Part shown: positions 24,221 to 35,700 of the stretch, one piece after another
Numbering within the stretch: the first letter of the stretch is position 1
Layout of the letters: each line of letters begins with the position of its first letter
NCBI RefSeq assembly: GCF_035582795.1
Contig: NC_134367.1
Coordinates: forward strand, 56,265,562 to 56,329,561
Length of the DNA: 64,000 nucleotides
Origin: Mycteria americana
Lineage: Eukaryota > Chordata > Aves > Ciconiiformes > Ciconiidae
Direction: 5' to 3'
Notes under the pieces: generated by a model
What the model was told of the DNA's origin: nothing
Databases searched by the model: none
The model's input: the letters and a program-made list of their open reading frames with translations, nothing else
Program-made: the position numbers and the translations under genes

Positions 24221-26759
24221 GTTAGAGAGGAGGAAATTATCCATCTGCACTGATACTTAAAGGGACATGCATTTTCAGTTGTCATTACAGAAAATTTCTG
24301 CTACCAAAACCCAGATTTTTAGATTTTTACATTGTAGGTGATTCCTGCCTTGCAGGCCTAGAGAGTTGATAGTTGGCTGCCTTTTGCCATCCATGCAGTG
24401 AGTCCATGGGTGCAACAGTTCACTCACTACTATTTTGAGGGAACATTCACTCCTTATTGGTCCCTTTTTACACAAGACAACTTCCACAAGTCACTTCTTC
24501 AGACCAGCTTTTCTTTTTTAAAGTGCTTATTGTGGTCTTATTCCTGTGCTTATTTCTATGTATACACTTATGCTTAACTCTTCTCATTCTGAATTTTTGT
24601 TTTATTTTTTAAAATTAATAAAGCACATGCCAAAAATGTTCAGCTTTTATAGCATGGAAGAATGAAACCCTCTTTTTGCGCACACAGTGGGTATAATTTC
24701 GAAAACTGCTTTTTCAGAGTCCTCATCTTGTTGAAACTGTGCCTCACAGTTTGAACAGTAGACAGCTTTTTCAGTTTAAGCTCCATTCTGGTTCCGTTGG
24801 ATGCGCAGTCACTAGCAGGCTGCTCTTAAAGGCTAAAGACAGCCACAGGAAATGGACAGGCCAGGACTAGCTCACTTCATACAGGACTCCGAAAAAGCCC
24901 TTACCGGTCACGGTTGTTAACTACTGACCTGAACCACTTTTGTGTGTGCAAAACGCTAGAAACAGAATTGTCATGGTTCCAGTATCAACCGGATGATCCA
25001 TCCCTGCACTTTACTTTTAGGTGGTACTGCAAGAGTCACGGTCTCACATAGGTTAATTACAGATCTTACATAAATGCTTGTATACAAAAGACCCATGTGT
25101 TTAAATTCTAGGTTGAGAACGGATTCAGCCATCATGACTGCCCTCTTTATTTCCCCCTCTTCATTGCTTTTGGGACTAACTCAGAATATCATTACTAGAA
25201 AACTGTCATCATACCATACCATAATCGGTGGTTTCATGGGCACTGCTCTCGGTGGCTCACTTATTAATGAGTAACAGTTCTCCATGAAGTGGATACCATT
25301 AGCAACAATACTTCGAAGGCCAATTACAGCAGCATTAGTGGCATATGTGTATGAAATTATTCAAACTGACCTCCTCCACGTGGGTGCTGCTTATTTGTTG
25401 TTTGTGGGGTGCTTGCCCCAGATGCATCTGATCTTGGTTGGTGTCCCTCAGCACTAGCATAAAACTGACAATGACTAAAACTCCTCGATATGTGAATTTT
25501 TATTTAACAAAGTTTCATTCCTTTTCAACAGGTTTCACTGTGCTAGTTCCTCTGGAATGCAAATGTGCCGTGGACAGGTGAAATGTGAGAAATTCCTATG
25601 GGGTTATCAACTTTCATCTCCTCTATGTAGCCAGTGTGGAGGAAGAAAAGGAAACCTAGCTTGCTTATTGTGCAGAGGAAAAATCTGGTTTAAGTCATCC
25701 AGCAACTGTTTCCAGTGTATGAAGATGACCTTGCCTGGAGTCAGAAAGCACATTCTCCACATACTATGAAAGTGGATAAAAAATATTTCCACAACATTCT
25801 TGGCTTATGGAGAAGATTGAGACATCATTTTCAGACAGGCCTCTGTTTTTGTGAAAGTCTATTTGCGGTTTTATTTTGTAGGAATAAAACACAAAATCAC
25901 TTCTGATAAATTTATAATCCTTATATTAATTAGATATCATTAATTTGCCTAGAATGCATCTAGGTTGACATTCTCGATTCAGTGTAACCCTCTGAGGCTC
26001 TTTGTTTAAGAAACATTTCTGTAAAGCAGTTCAGATTATTCAGCAGATGATTAAGGGAAGCATAATGTTTTTAAAAACAATGTTATGATTGTTTCCTTTA
26101 GCAGCCCGATCCACGATCCACTCTGGACAGAAGTGCTTGATTGGAGGTAACCTTTGCAGCAGACAAATGCCATTTGTTGTCCCTGTGAAAAACTGGTCCA
26201 AGTCCAAGTTAAAAACCTCCAGCAAAAAATAATTATAAATTCACATGTACTCAGTGGCAGGCACTTGATAGCATATGGCAGCTAAATATGCCAAGGATTC
26301 TTTAGAGCATACGCCATCACTTAGCAGCTCCTAGTTGCCAAACTGCTTGTGCTTGTGACGTCTCTCAGGGACCAAACTCCTACCCATGCTCTCTGCAGGC
26401 CATAAGCTGGTCTTTTCCTGCAATTTGTCCTTTCCATAGACAAGGGACACCCGGCTGTAAGAGCTCAGCTTCTCCCTTTTTTTTGTGATAAGACTGCATC
26501 TTCCCTTGTATGGTCTTGTCATCACGTACATTACAAGGGATCCACCTTCAGGTTTTATGGGCTGTCTTAACTCAGACATTTCTAAGCACTCTGTAACTAG
26601 AGTTTTCCAGATTCATTCTTCTAATTTTAATGTCATCTGACTTTTTTGTGATTTTCTAAATGGAATCTTAGGTTTAAAAATTATGTCTTGACATACATAT
26701 GTGTGCTTTTGTCACACCTCTCACTTTGGTGAAGAAAGAAAAGGCCCAAACACCAGTAC

Positions 26760-26905
26760 TGTAGATGCTGACATCTTGCATGAGGGAAGGCTTGTACAAA
26801 AAGATAAAATTTTTATTAGACTAACTGATATATTTGGAAAAAAAACCCCAAACTTTACAATCCTTTATGAGCCCTTCTTCAGATCTGAAATAGAAGCAGC
26901 AATCC
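26760..26905 (-). repeat. Old interspersed repeat, family not named
   Basis: Read on the minus strand it gives CAGATCTGAAGAAGGGCTC, then a run ending in a TCCAAATATATCAGTTAGTC segment and TAATAAAAATTTTATC. I recall the wording TCTGAAGAAGGG ... TTTTCCAACTA ... GGTCTAATAAAA from a widespread vertebrate interspersed repeat. The overlapping 94-codon open frame at 26,701-26,985 (plus) is then incidental. Confidence 0.5.
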
Positions 26906-29515
26906 TGAAAGATCTTCTAACTTCCATCAAGTCAAGCTCACGTTTTATCCAAATTTGTCCAATATATTTTACTACTTTGCCATGATACTCTATAACCAAT
27001 GTCCAGATTAAATGCCAACAACACAAAAGAGTCCAACATGGACTTTGGGTTTAGCAGGTTTGGATCTAAGTGTTTACCTTTGGTTACGGGTGCTATTGTT
27101 CATTCTTTCTGACAGAGAAATGACGGAGGGGAATATCATGCCATTAGTCCTGCACAGGAATCCCCATCGAAAGGTGTGGAGAGTTTACATAAAAACTGCT
27201 GGCAGGAAATGGCCACCAGTGATTGACTTTCTTAACATCCCCCTGCGAAGCTGTGCAGCTCACGGGCCAGCACTGCTGCTTCCACAACAGAGATCCTGGA
27301 ATGTTTATTCACCTTTTTTTTTCTGTGTAGCTCACATATTCCTGCTAGGTTTACGCTCATACAGTCCTGTGACTCTTCGTCGGTTCTGTTGCCATCAGGT
27401 CTCCTAGAATCAATAAAACCCCCACAGGTCGTAGTTTTGTGCAAAAGCAAAGGCATCAGCTCTCGTGGATGCATGTCAGAATTTGTACAGAACAGATTTA
27501 ATAGGATCATCTTTCATAGCTATCACTTTAAAATACCAAGCTGCTAATATCAGAAATTAATGGATACATAATATCATTCTTGATTAAATAATTGTTGATA
27601 ATGTCACATAAATGAACTATTAAACCAATAAAGTTTTCTTTCATTAGTTTGAAAAGACAAGGATATAGATATTACTTAAAAAAGCAAAGAGCCAAGGATA
27701 TTGCACCTTACTGTGGTGTTACCTTGTAACTACAGCTGTGAATTCTAACATCAGCTGAGTGACTTATAATTTACAAAATAGGGAAGGATGCAATATATGG
27801 TTCTTATTTAAAGGGATTCTCAGACTGACTCTGCAGTACTCCAGAGCTCGAAACTGCAAAAACCATAGGGTTTGATCTGCATTTCTTTTGACCCCCCTTG
27901 AGCAAAAAGCATTTGCTTTTTGATGACATTTTTGAGGAACACAAATACATACATAAGAACCTGAGTGTTATTGTCTTAGTGACCTCAGCATTTAAACTCA
28001 AGTCAGTGGAAAAATGGGATCAAAGAATATTCCAGGGCATGCTAAAATGTAACACAAATAGCTGTCAGTATGCAGAAAGGTTTTACACTTTTGTCTAGGT
28101 ACTTTGACTCTTTTAGAAAAAATGAAAGCAAAACCACAAACCAGGTACCAAACACTAGATCAAGATACATTAAAATATTTTTTTTAAAGCACCATTGCTA
28201 ATCCTGCTTACCCACTCATCTTTTGCTCAGTTGATCACTATGACATAAGTCAGGCAGGATTTTTCTGCATAGCTTGTTAAACATGCCAATTTGACAGGCT
28301 GTTTTAGGAAAAGGTTTCTGCTCTTGCTGTTTAGTTTAGCAGATGCTGGGTTGCAGTTCTGTACTCGCAGCGTAGGGGATTAAGGAGACAGAAGGATCTC
28401 CAGGAGGGAATATGGCAATTGTCCAGTGTAAACCCAGCTGCATCCAACAGGCATTCCCATCGGGGACAGTCCCCAATTCAATTATCCATTTGTCAAATCA
28501 ACTTGACATAATCTTCTGCTTGGAAAAATAACTGTCCTAGTTCTGCATTCAAGGAATAGGATTAGCTACTACTGAAGATACGACGGAGAGGACGGAGGGA
28601 AGCAGGTAATGGTGCAAAGTAGATCAGTATGATAAGATACAGAGGTTTCCTAAGTACACTGCTTGTATGTTGTAAATTGCTGAGTACAAAGGGAAAAAAC
28701 AATGCATAGAAAGTTTGTAAAATAATCACAAGCCAAACTTGTGTAAGCCTTTCAGAACTTTACATCTCTAGCTGGCACAGCTAGTAGATACGTGAGAGAA
28801 TCACTAATAAGTAGAGAGAAAACTCTGAGGGGAACATTAGTGTTCTCCACCTGTCATGGGGTAAATAGGCCTTATTGATCATCTACCACTTGATTTATAC
28901 TAAATGCTTTCAAGCATTTCACATTTGTAATTTTCAAATAGTAGAATAGTTAAACTTTGATTTATGGGAATTACACAAACACAGGTAACTTGGATTTTTG
29001 CCCAATCTTTAAAAAGTGTGTACTAACCAGCAGCACTCAGCTGTACCACAGATATTCAGAAAGTGAATAGAATGTTTTAGCTTTAAAATCATAGCCACCT
29101 GAGTTTGGAGGTGTTTTTTGGATCTGAATAATGCAAGAGGAAGAGTGAAAAAGCTTCAGTGTTGGCTGTAGTTGTGTTTTTACTGTTTCTAATACTGGGT
29201 CACAGAAGATACAAAGGTTTTACAGCCCCACTATAAAACAGCTCTTTATCTTTTCTCCACTAATTCTGTGGTGTCACATTTAACAAAACTAGGAAACTGG
29301 AGATAATATGGATGTTTGCAGATTAGATGTCAGGTAATAAATAACACTAATTTCGCATACCTACAAATGTAAAGGCACCTTATCACTGTTTAAGTTTCTC
29401 ACTCTTTGTAATGCCTGCCAACATTTTAACCCAGGCAAATTACGGTATTGTTTTTGCTGTTTTTTCACTGGGATAAAATACACAGTCATAATATCCTTTT
29501 ATCAGATTTCATGGT

Positions 29516-29523
29516 ATAAAAGG
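29516..29523 (+). promoter_or_regulatory. NEPN: NEPN TATA box
   Basis: TATAAAGG, 70 bp upstream of the NEPN start codon in AT-rich DNA with no CpG island. Transcription would start near 29,545, giving a leader of about 40 nt with the start codon in the first exon. This suits a tissue-restricted gene. An additional upstream non-coding exon cannot be ruled out. Confidence 0.6.
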
Positions 29524-29585
29524 ACTTTGGTGCTTAATTCAAGCTGTATGTTGTCGAGACAATTTCAGAGCTCCTGTTTTGGAAG

Positions 29586-29774
29586 ATGTATTTATCTTAC
29601 CTTTTAGTCATCTTCTTTTCTTTTCACAGTGGTCTAAGTACTGCTTGCCCAAGAAGATGCAGCTGTGACACTGCCCAGTCAGTGCAATGCTACAGAGCTA
29701 CGGAGATCCCCAGAGAGATTCCTTTTACCACCAGGAGACTCTACATCAGTCACAGCAAAATTAGACAACTCCAG
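29586..29774 (+). CDS. NEPN: NEPN coding exon 1: signal peptide and LRRNT
   Basis: 63 codons from the ATG at 29,586 to CTC CAG before donor GTAGGA. It encodes a hydrophobic signal peptide and the Cys cluster CPRRCSCD...C of an LRR N-terminal cap, then REIPFTTRRLYISHSKIRQL, the first repeat. The open frame runs on into the intron to 29,897 but loses LRR character at the donor. Confidence 0.92.
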
Positions 29775-32700
29775 GTAGGAAAAAATCCAGTAAAAATACT
29801 TTCTGTAGTGCACTTTAACTGGAAGCTGTGCTTCCCAGATGGTGGTGGCTTTCAAGTTCACTTGAAAGAGAATCTTATTCCATGTTCTAAAAACTGATGA
29901 AATGCTGCCAGATCTGGTTTTATTTTAACTTACTTTTTAAGGATATGTAAATATATTCCCATAGTGTTTTCATTATCCTGCAGTCTCTGAGTACCAGTTC
30001 ACACTGCCACAATGATATTTTGTATGCAACTCAAGAAATAGTAATCTACAACTGGGAGCCAAATGTTGACTTGTTTTTTATATGGTCAAATAACCATTGA
30101 CTTCCAGATAATTTTGTAACTTATTAAAAGCTTTTGCTACTTTTGATACAATATAATACTTTTTCACAGTAAATGGAAAGGTTTTATGTAGCTAGAATTT
30201 TTTCCCTAATGAACGAAACTGAAGTTCTTTTCCCCCTCTTGAGTTGCAAGTGTCAGGTACAACTGCTATTAGAAATGGCAGAAGGAGTAAGTAATTTAGA
30301 GTCTAAGGCAGAGCATGAGATGTTTCTAAAAGCAATGCTAGGCCTAACTAATAACCCACATAAAAATAGAAGCTTCTAACCGAAGCTGCTAGCTATTTGT
30401 GTTATTTAAAAAGTTTATTCTGAGTTTCTTGAGGCATCGTGGATCACATTATTAAAGGCATGACCAGTTTATGCTCATTTTGCATTGCACTCTAGAATGG
30501 TGCTTCTCTGTTTCCTATCCTGAAATATATTTATTTAATAAATTCACCTTCTATAGATAGACAGAAGGGAAATACAACCACCTGTATTATACAGGCTTGC
30601 TGTGTATCAATTTACTACAAATAATAAGAAATGTTCGATTCAAAAGAGATACATTTTCTCTTAAGTATGCTTGTCTTCTTACAAAGAATATAACTTTAAC
30701 TGCTCTGAAATGCATCTTTGATTTTGCTCTCAGGATTGAATGAAATAGGCTACAAGGCAGCTTAGAGCAGCATCTGGGATACCTGCTGCCCACTGAGAGT
30801 TTACTTCTCTTTTAGCTGCTACTAATATCTCTGGTTTTCTTGTTTTAGCTTCCATACCTACGAGAGTCAAAGTTCATTGGTGTGATTTAACTATATTGAT
30901 GTGCTCTAGTTAAACAAAAGATCTGTCAAATGAATTCTTTATTAGGAAATACATTTTCTGTGACACCCCCCCCCCCAGTTATTTCCAAGATAAGGAAGAT
31001 GAGCTATTTTTCCTTTCTTAGGTTAGTTGCCCATACCTGTCAGCTACTCCTCAGATACTAGTAAAGTGGCCTTAGGTTCTGACTAGAGCAAAAGACAGGT
31101 GTTATGAAGCATTTAAATGTTGGATAGAAGTGAACAGAGTAGTGGAATAAACGTTTTATGACTGTTCAGAACAAATGGTGCATGAAACCATCTAAGGAGA
31201 GAGTTTTTCACTTTATACATTAATTCAACTGAGCAATCAGTATGCCTTACTTCTACTACTGACTTTGCACTGAAAGGAAATAAGTCCTTTCATGCTATCT
31301 GCCTGTAGCTATGTAGATTCTTTCCTTAAGATTAGACTGGGTCTGTGAATATATTTTTCACTTTTCTTTCCGTGCAACAAATTACGCTTCTGAGGTGTTG
31401 ACATTATAAATACATATGCCTAATCTTACACAGCTGAGCAATTCCACTGGCACATATCATAGTGCTTGTAGAAACAGGTTTTGATTTCTGCTTGTAAAGT
31501 ACATGTCTGGAAGAGCTAAAAGAACTCTATAGGGTTTTTTGGGTTTTTTTTGTTTTTGTTTTTTAAATGCCTTCATTTACCTAATCTTACAGAAAATAAT
31601 GTATTTTCAAAAAGAAGTTGAATGGAAGCCTAGACTTCCCACAGCTGCCCTCCAAGAGACACCTTATATGTAAGCATTCACATATACTACGGTTTGGCAA
31701 TTAGCTGCCTCAGAAGAATAAACAACTATTGCTTCAAACTGAGCACCAATTACTTTTGGACATTACTTTGCATTGGTTATTATTAAAATTGTAAAGAAAT
31801 TAAAAGGAAAAGAAGATATGTTTGTATGCTAAATACAGTATGTTTTGAAGAAAAACAAGAAAAAAAGTAGACCTTTTTTTACCCAGATCAACTTTGTATT
31901 TGTTCTGACAGGGTTGATCATCATTGAAAACACTGGCTGGGATTTTTGCTTCTGGTATTTTTACAAACTGGGGTTTGTTATAAACAGGGTTCATTAATAA
32001 CAAAACTAGATTATTTTTAGCATCTCTTTTTCAAGAATTTCTGCCTCCTCCTTGATTTGAGGACCAACTATAATCTGTTTACCCTCACTTTAAGATTTAG
32101 TTTATTTCTAACTATATTAATACGTGGGGTTTTATCTGCTAAAAGAAAATCATTTATCTGGCCCCCACAATAGGGGACTGGTTTAAGAAACTGCTTATAA
32201 CAAATCCCAGTTCACAAAAATTCTAAAAGCAAAAAAAAAGTAATTAAAAAATTACAAAATTATTAAAATGTTTCTATTAAAATAACAGTATCTTTGATCC
32301 ATTTTCAGGAGATGTACTTTTTAAAATGTAAAACTATATTAGTATCACTTTACAGACAGTCTGGTTAGAGAATAAAACCACTTTGTAGCAAAAAGAGAGC
32401 TGATGATAGGCTTTCAAATATGTCTTGATTCATATTAGAAAGACTGGGTGGTTTCTAACAACATGGATAAATGTTTAAGCCTCAAAACAGCACAGTCACA
32501 AAGCCTGGCAAAGCATACCAAATAGGTGGAAAATAGAAATTATAATAATCCACATTAAGAAGTCTAACATCATTACAGAATGAATGTCTGTACATTGACC
32601 TTCACGTAGCTCTCTGTCACTTAATAAGATGAAAATTAAGCCTCTTAAGAGACATACAGCAATCAACTGAGGAAAAGCAGGAAATATTGCTTTTGAACTT

Positions 32701-35700
32701 AAAGGAGAAAACGTGTTGAACTTAAGAAGGTTCACATTTGTTTCAATTTCCTTAAGACTGTTTTATCACTGACATATGACTATGCTTTTATCCTCTTGAG
32801 CAATGCAGTTCATTCCTATGGGACTTCTCGTGATAAAGCTTTGCAAGATTAGCCTCCTAATCGTGACCAAAACTGGACACGCAATTCTGTCATTGCTATA
32901 TAGCAATATATATATATTTAAAAACTGCATTTATAGAAAAAATAGAAAACTAACAACTTTGTTATTTACTGTTGAGAATATAAGTTTTTTTATAGAGGTA
33001 CATTCCCTCATTAAACTTAAATGTAATTGATGGAGAAACCTGCATCAACAGAGGTTCCATATCTCTACTTTCTCACTAACTGCATCAAATCTTGCAATGC
33101 TCAGAAATGATCTTACAAGACAGAATAAATGTAATCAGAAGGCAGTGACAACTAAGGATACCAAAGCAAAATGAAATCTGACTCTTCTTTCACAGCTGTG
33201 TGGGCTCTAATTTTAACAGAAGTTAAAATGCAGAGTTTGTAGCCAAGATAAAAGAGATACAACCCAAAAACATGCAAGAGTTGGATAAATGAAGCTGGAA
33301 GGAATCTTTTAACAGCCACCTTTATACGCTGAGTTCACATACATAAGTATGATAGCCAAATGTATTCCATCAGGATCATAGAACAAAATTCCTACCCAGT
33401 ACCTGCACTGCAAAAGGACTTGTACTGCCTTCTGTGTAGATTCCTGACTGGGATGAGGGGTTATGCTGTAGAACATGCTTGATAGCTTCTCTCAGAGTAA
33501 AATGTGCTGGTAGCTACTAAGCCCTGGGGGAAATGGCACGAAGACTATAGCGTTAGTTTAACATCTCTTACTGATGTGGTACTCCTGAGACCTGTAGTGA
33601 GATGTTTATCGGACACGGGAAGGGAAAATGGATAAGGACACTCCTTCCCACCTCTCCCATGCAGAACACCTGCTCATCTTGCTCTGAGCCGTCTGTGATT
33701 CCCATATAAATGAATTTTTAAAAATCAAGCACCTAGGTCAATAGGCAGCATCTCTGATAATTTCAGAAAACTCCTGTTTAAGCAACTGGTGTGCTCGGAG
33801 AACTCCCGGGTTCACCCTCATTGCATCCTTCCTCATCTCTCGGCTTGGAGGAAACTGCCAGATTCACTTAAGTTTGCTTCTTAACTTGAGACACAAGATG
33901 GCAAGCTTTGTAAACAAGCAGGTTCCAACAGAGCAGAAAAATAATGAAACAATGAGTATGCCTCTGTATATTGTAGTCACAGTCAACATCTAAGTTCCAT
34001 TTATGGCTGCAAAGCATCTGTTTATTACCAACTAACAAAAACTAAGTTCCTGTAAAGGCAATCTGTTCCACAGAGCTGATTCTCAGACCAAGCTGATCTG
34101 ACACTTTTGGTTTGGTCATCTTAATATGTGAGGTTTTTACGTTAAAGAAAAGGAGAGAGAGTGCGGGGAGAGAAGAAACACAAGCGTCAGATTTTAGTTT
34201 CCTGCCAAAACTTTATAGCAGGGAGAGGTGATGATATCCATGTGTACTTCCTCTGGAGAATACACGCTGCAGTGACAATACTGCTGATATATGGAAATGG
34301 CTGTATGATTAACTCAAAACTGCTCCAGCAAGCTCCATTGAGCACAGTGAACATTAACAACCATCTACCCTCTGCAAAGATTTCTGTGATGTATTAGCTC
34401 TCCATTTTACATATGCTATTCACCAGGCAGAAATAAAAGGAATATTCCTTCTTCAAACATGTGCGTTTGCTCAAAACCAGACACAATACGGCCTTAAACA
34501 ACAAAATTATAGAAATGTAAGTAAATACTGGCAAACCACAGGTACCTATAGTAACACCTCTGTCGATACCATTTCTCTTAGTTTCTCATTCTAAATGTAT
34601 AGTTTTCTCAATATATACTAGCGATTGTCAGAGCATCCAGAAGAAGTAACCAGTGAGGAGATCCATAAATAGATGGTGTAATATCACATGAATTATTTTT
34701 TTCTCTTTAAGATTACTGACTTCAGGAGAATGTCAGCCCTTGAAGAGCTGGTCCTGTCATGCAGTGGCACAGAATCAATAGAAAACAACACTTTCAAAGC
34801 TCTGAGCACCTTGAAGTCCCTGGAACTCTACAAAAATCAGCTAACGCAAATACCCACCTTCCTCCCATCTGGCCTTGAAATTTTAAAACTCGCTGATAAT
34901 TCCATCAACACTCTGTATGCGTCTGATTTTGAAGGTTTGATGAAACTAAGGGTGCTCGATGTTCGGAACAACTTGATTGCGACTCTGCCTCCGAGTGCAT
35001 TTTCTTCCCTTTGCAATTTACAAAGTCTGATTCTGGATGGCAACAACATGGAATCTGTGTCTGCACCACTTAAGCTTCCTAGGCTGAAGTATCTGAGCAT
35101 GGCTGATAATAAACTGAACTCATTCGCAACCAACTTCTTTGCATCTTTCCAAAATCTACAGTTTCTCAGTTTAAGTGGCAACTTTCTGACAAAAGTGCCT
35201 CTTGACCTACCTAAATCCCTGCTGTCACTAAAATTAGAGAAAAACCAACTCAAAACAATAAGACTTCGAGACATGAAACACCTAGAAAACCTGTCTGAGT
35301 TCTTCCTATCAGAAAATCAGCTAACATCAATAGATGGTGTCCAGCTTCTTCCTAACTTAACAACACTGGAGCTGTCTAAGAACCAGCTCCACACTATGCC
35401 ACTCAGGCTGCCTGGCAGATTGCAGAAGCTCGACTGCAGCAATAACCTGATTCAAAGGGTGACAGCACAGGACTTCCAAGGACTACAAGACCTCAAGCAC
35501 TTGTTTCTTGACAACAACGCTGTTAGCATGTTTGAGGCAGGAGCTCTTCAGCAGTGTGCGCAGCTTTCGAATCTGGCACTGGAACAGAATCTCCTCATTT
35601 CTATTCCGCTGAGGCAAGTGAATCTGAGGACAGCTGGTTCCCAGGTGTCATCTCTCCTTCCTTACATTATGAGAAAGAGGGCCAAAATGGAAAAAAATTT

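Larger units (their letters stand above)
20500..29515. other. GOPC-NEPN intergenic region
   Basis: About 9 kb of AT-rich sequence with no supported gene. It holds a short CR1 3' end (23,308-23,372), a possible ancient repeat piece near 23,868-23,910, a possible old LINE tail near 24,170-24,220, and an old interspersed repeat near 26,760-26,905. Open frames such as 23,776-24,192 and 27,012-27,407 show no family similarity, domain or splice context. Confidence 0.55.

Noticed and set aside
26701-26985. 94-codon open frame looking like a small protein
   Set aside because: Its centre coincides with an old interspersed repeat read in the opposite direction.
34688-34711. Start codon MNYFFLFK for an LRR gene at 34,688
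   Set aside because: This stretch is the polypyrimidine tract and acceptor of NEPN exon 2. The real start with a signal peptide is at 29,586.
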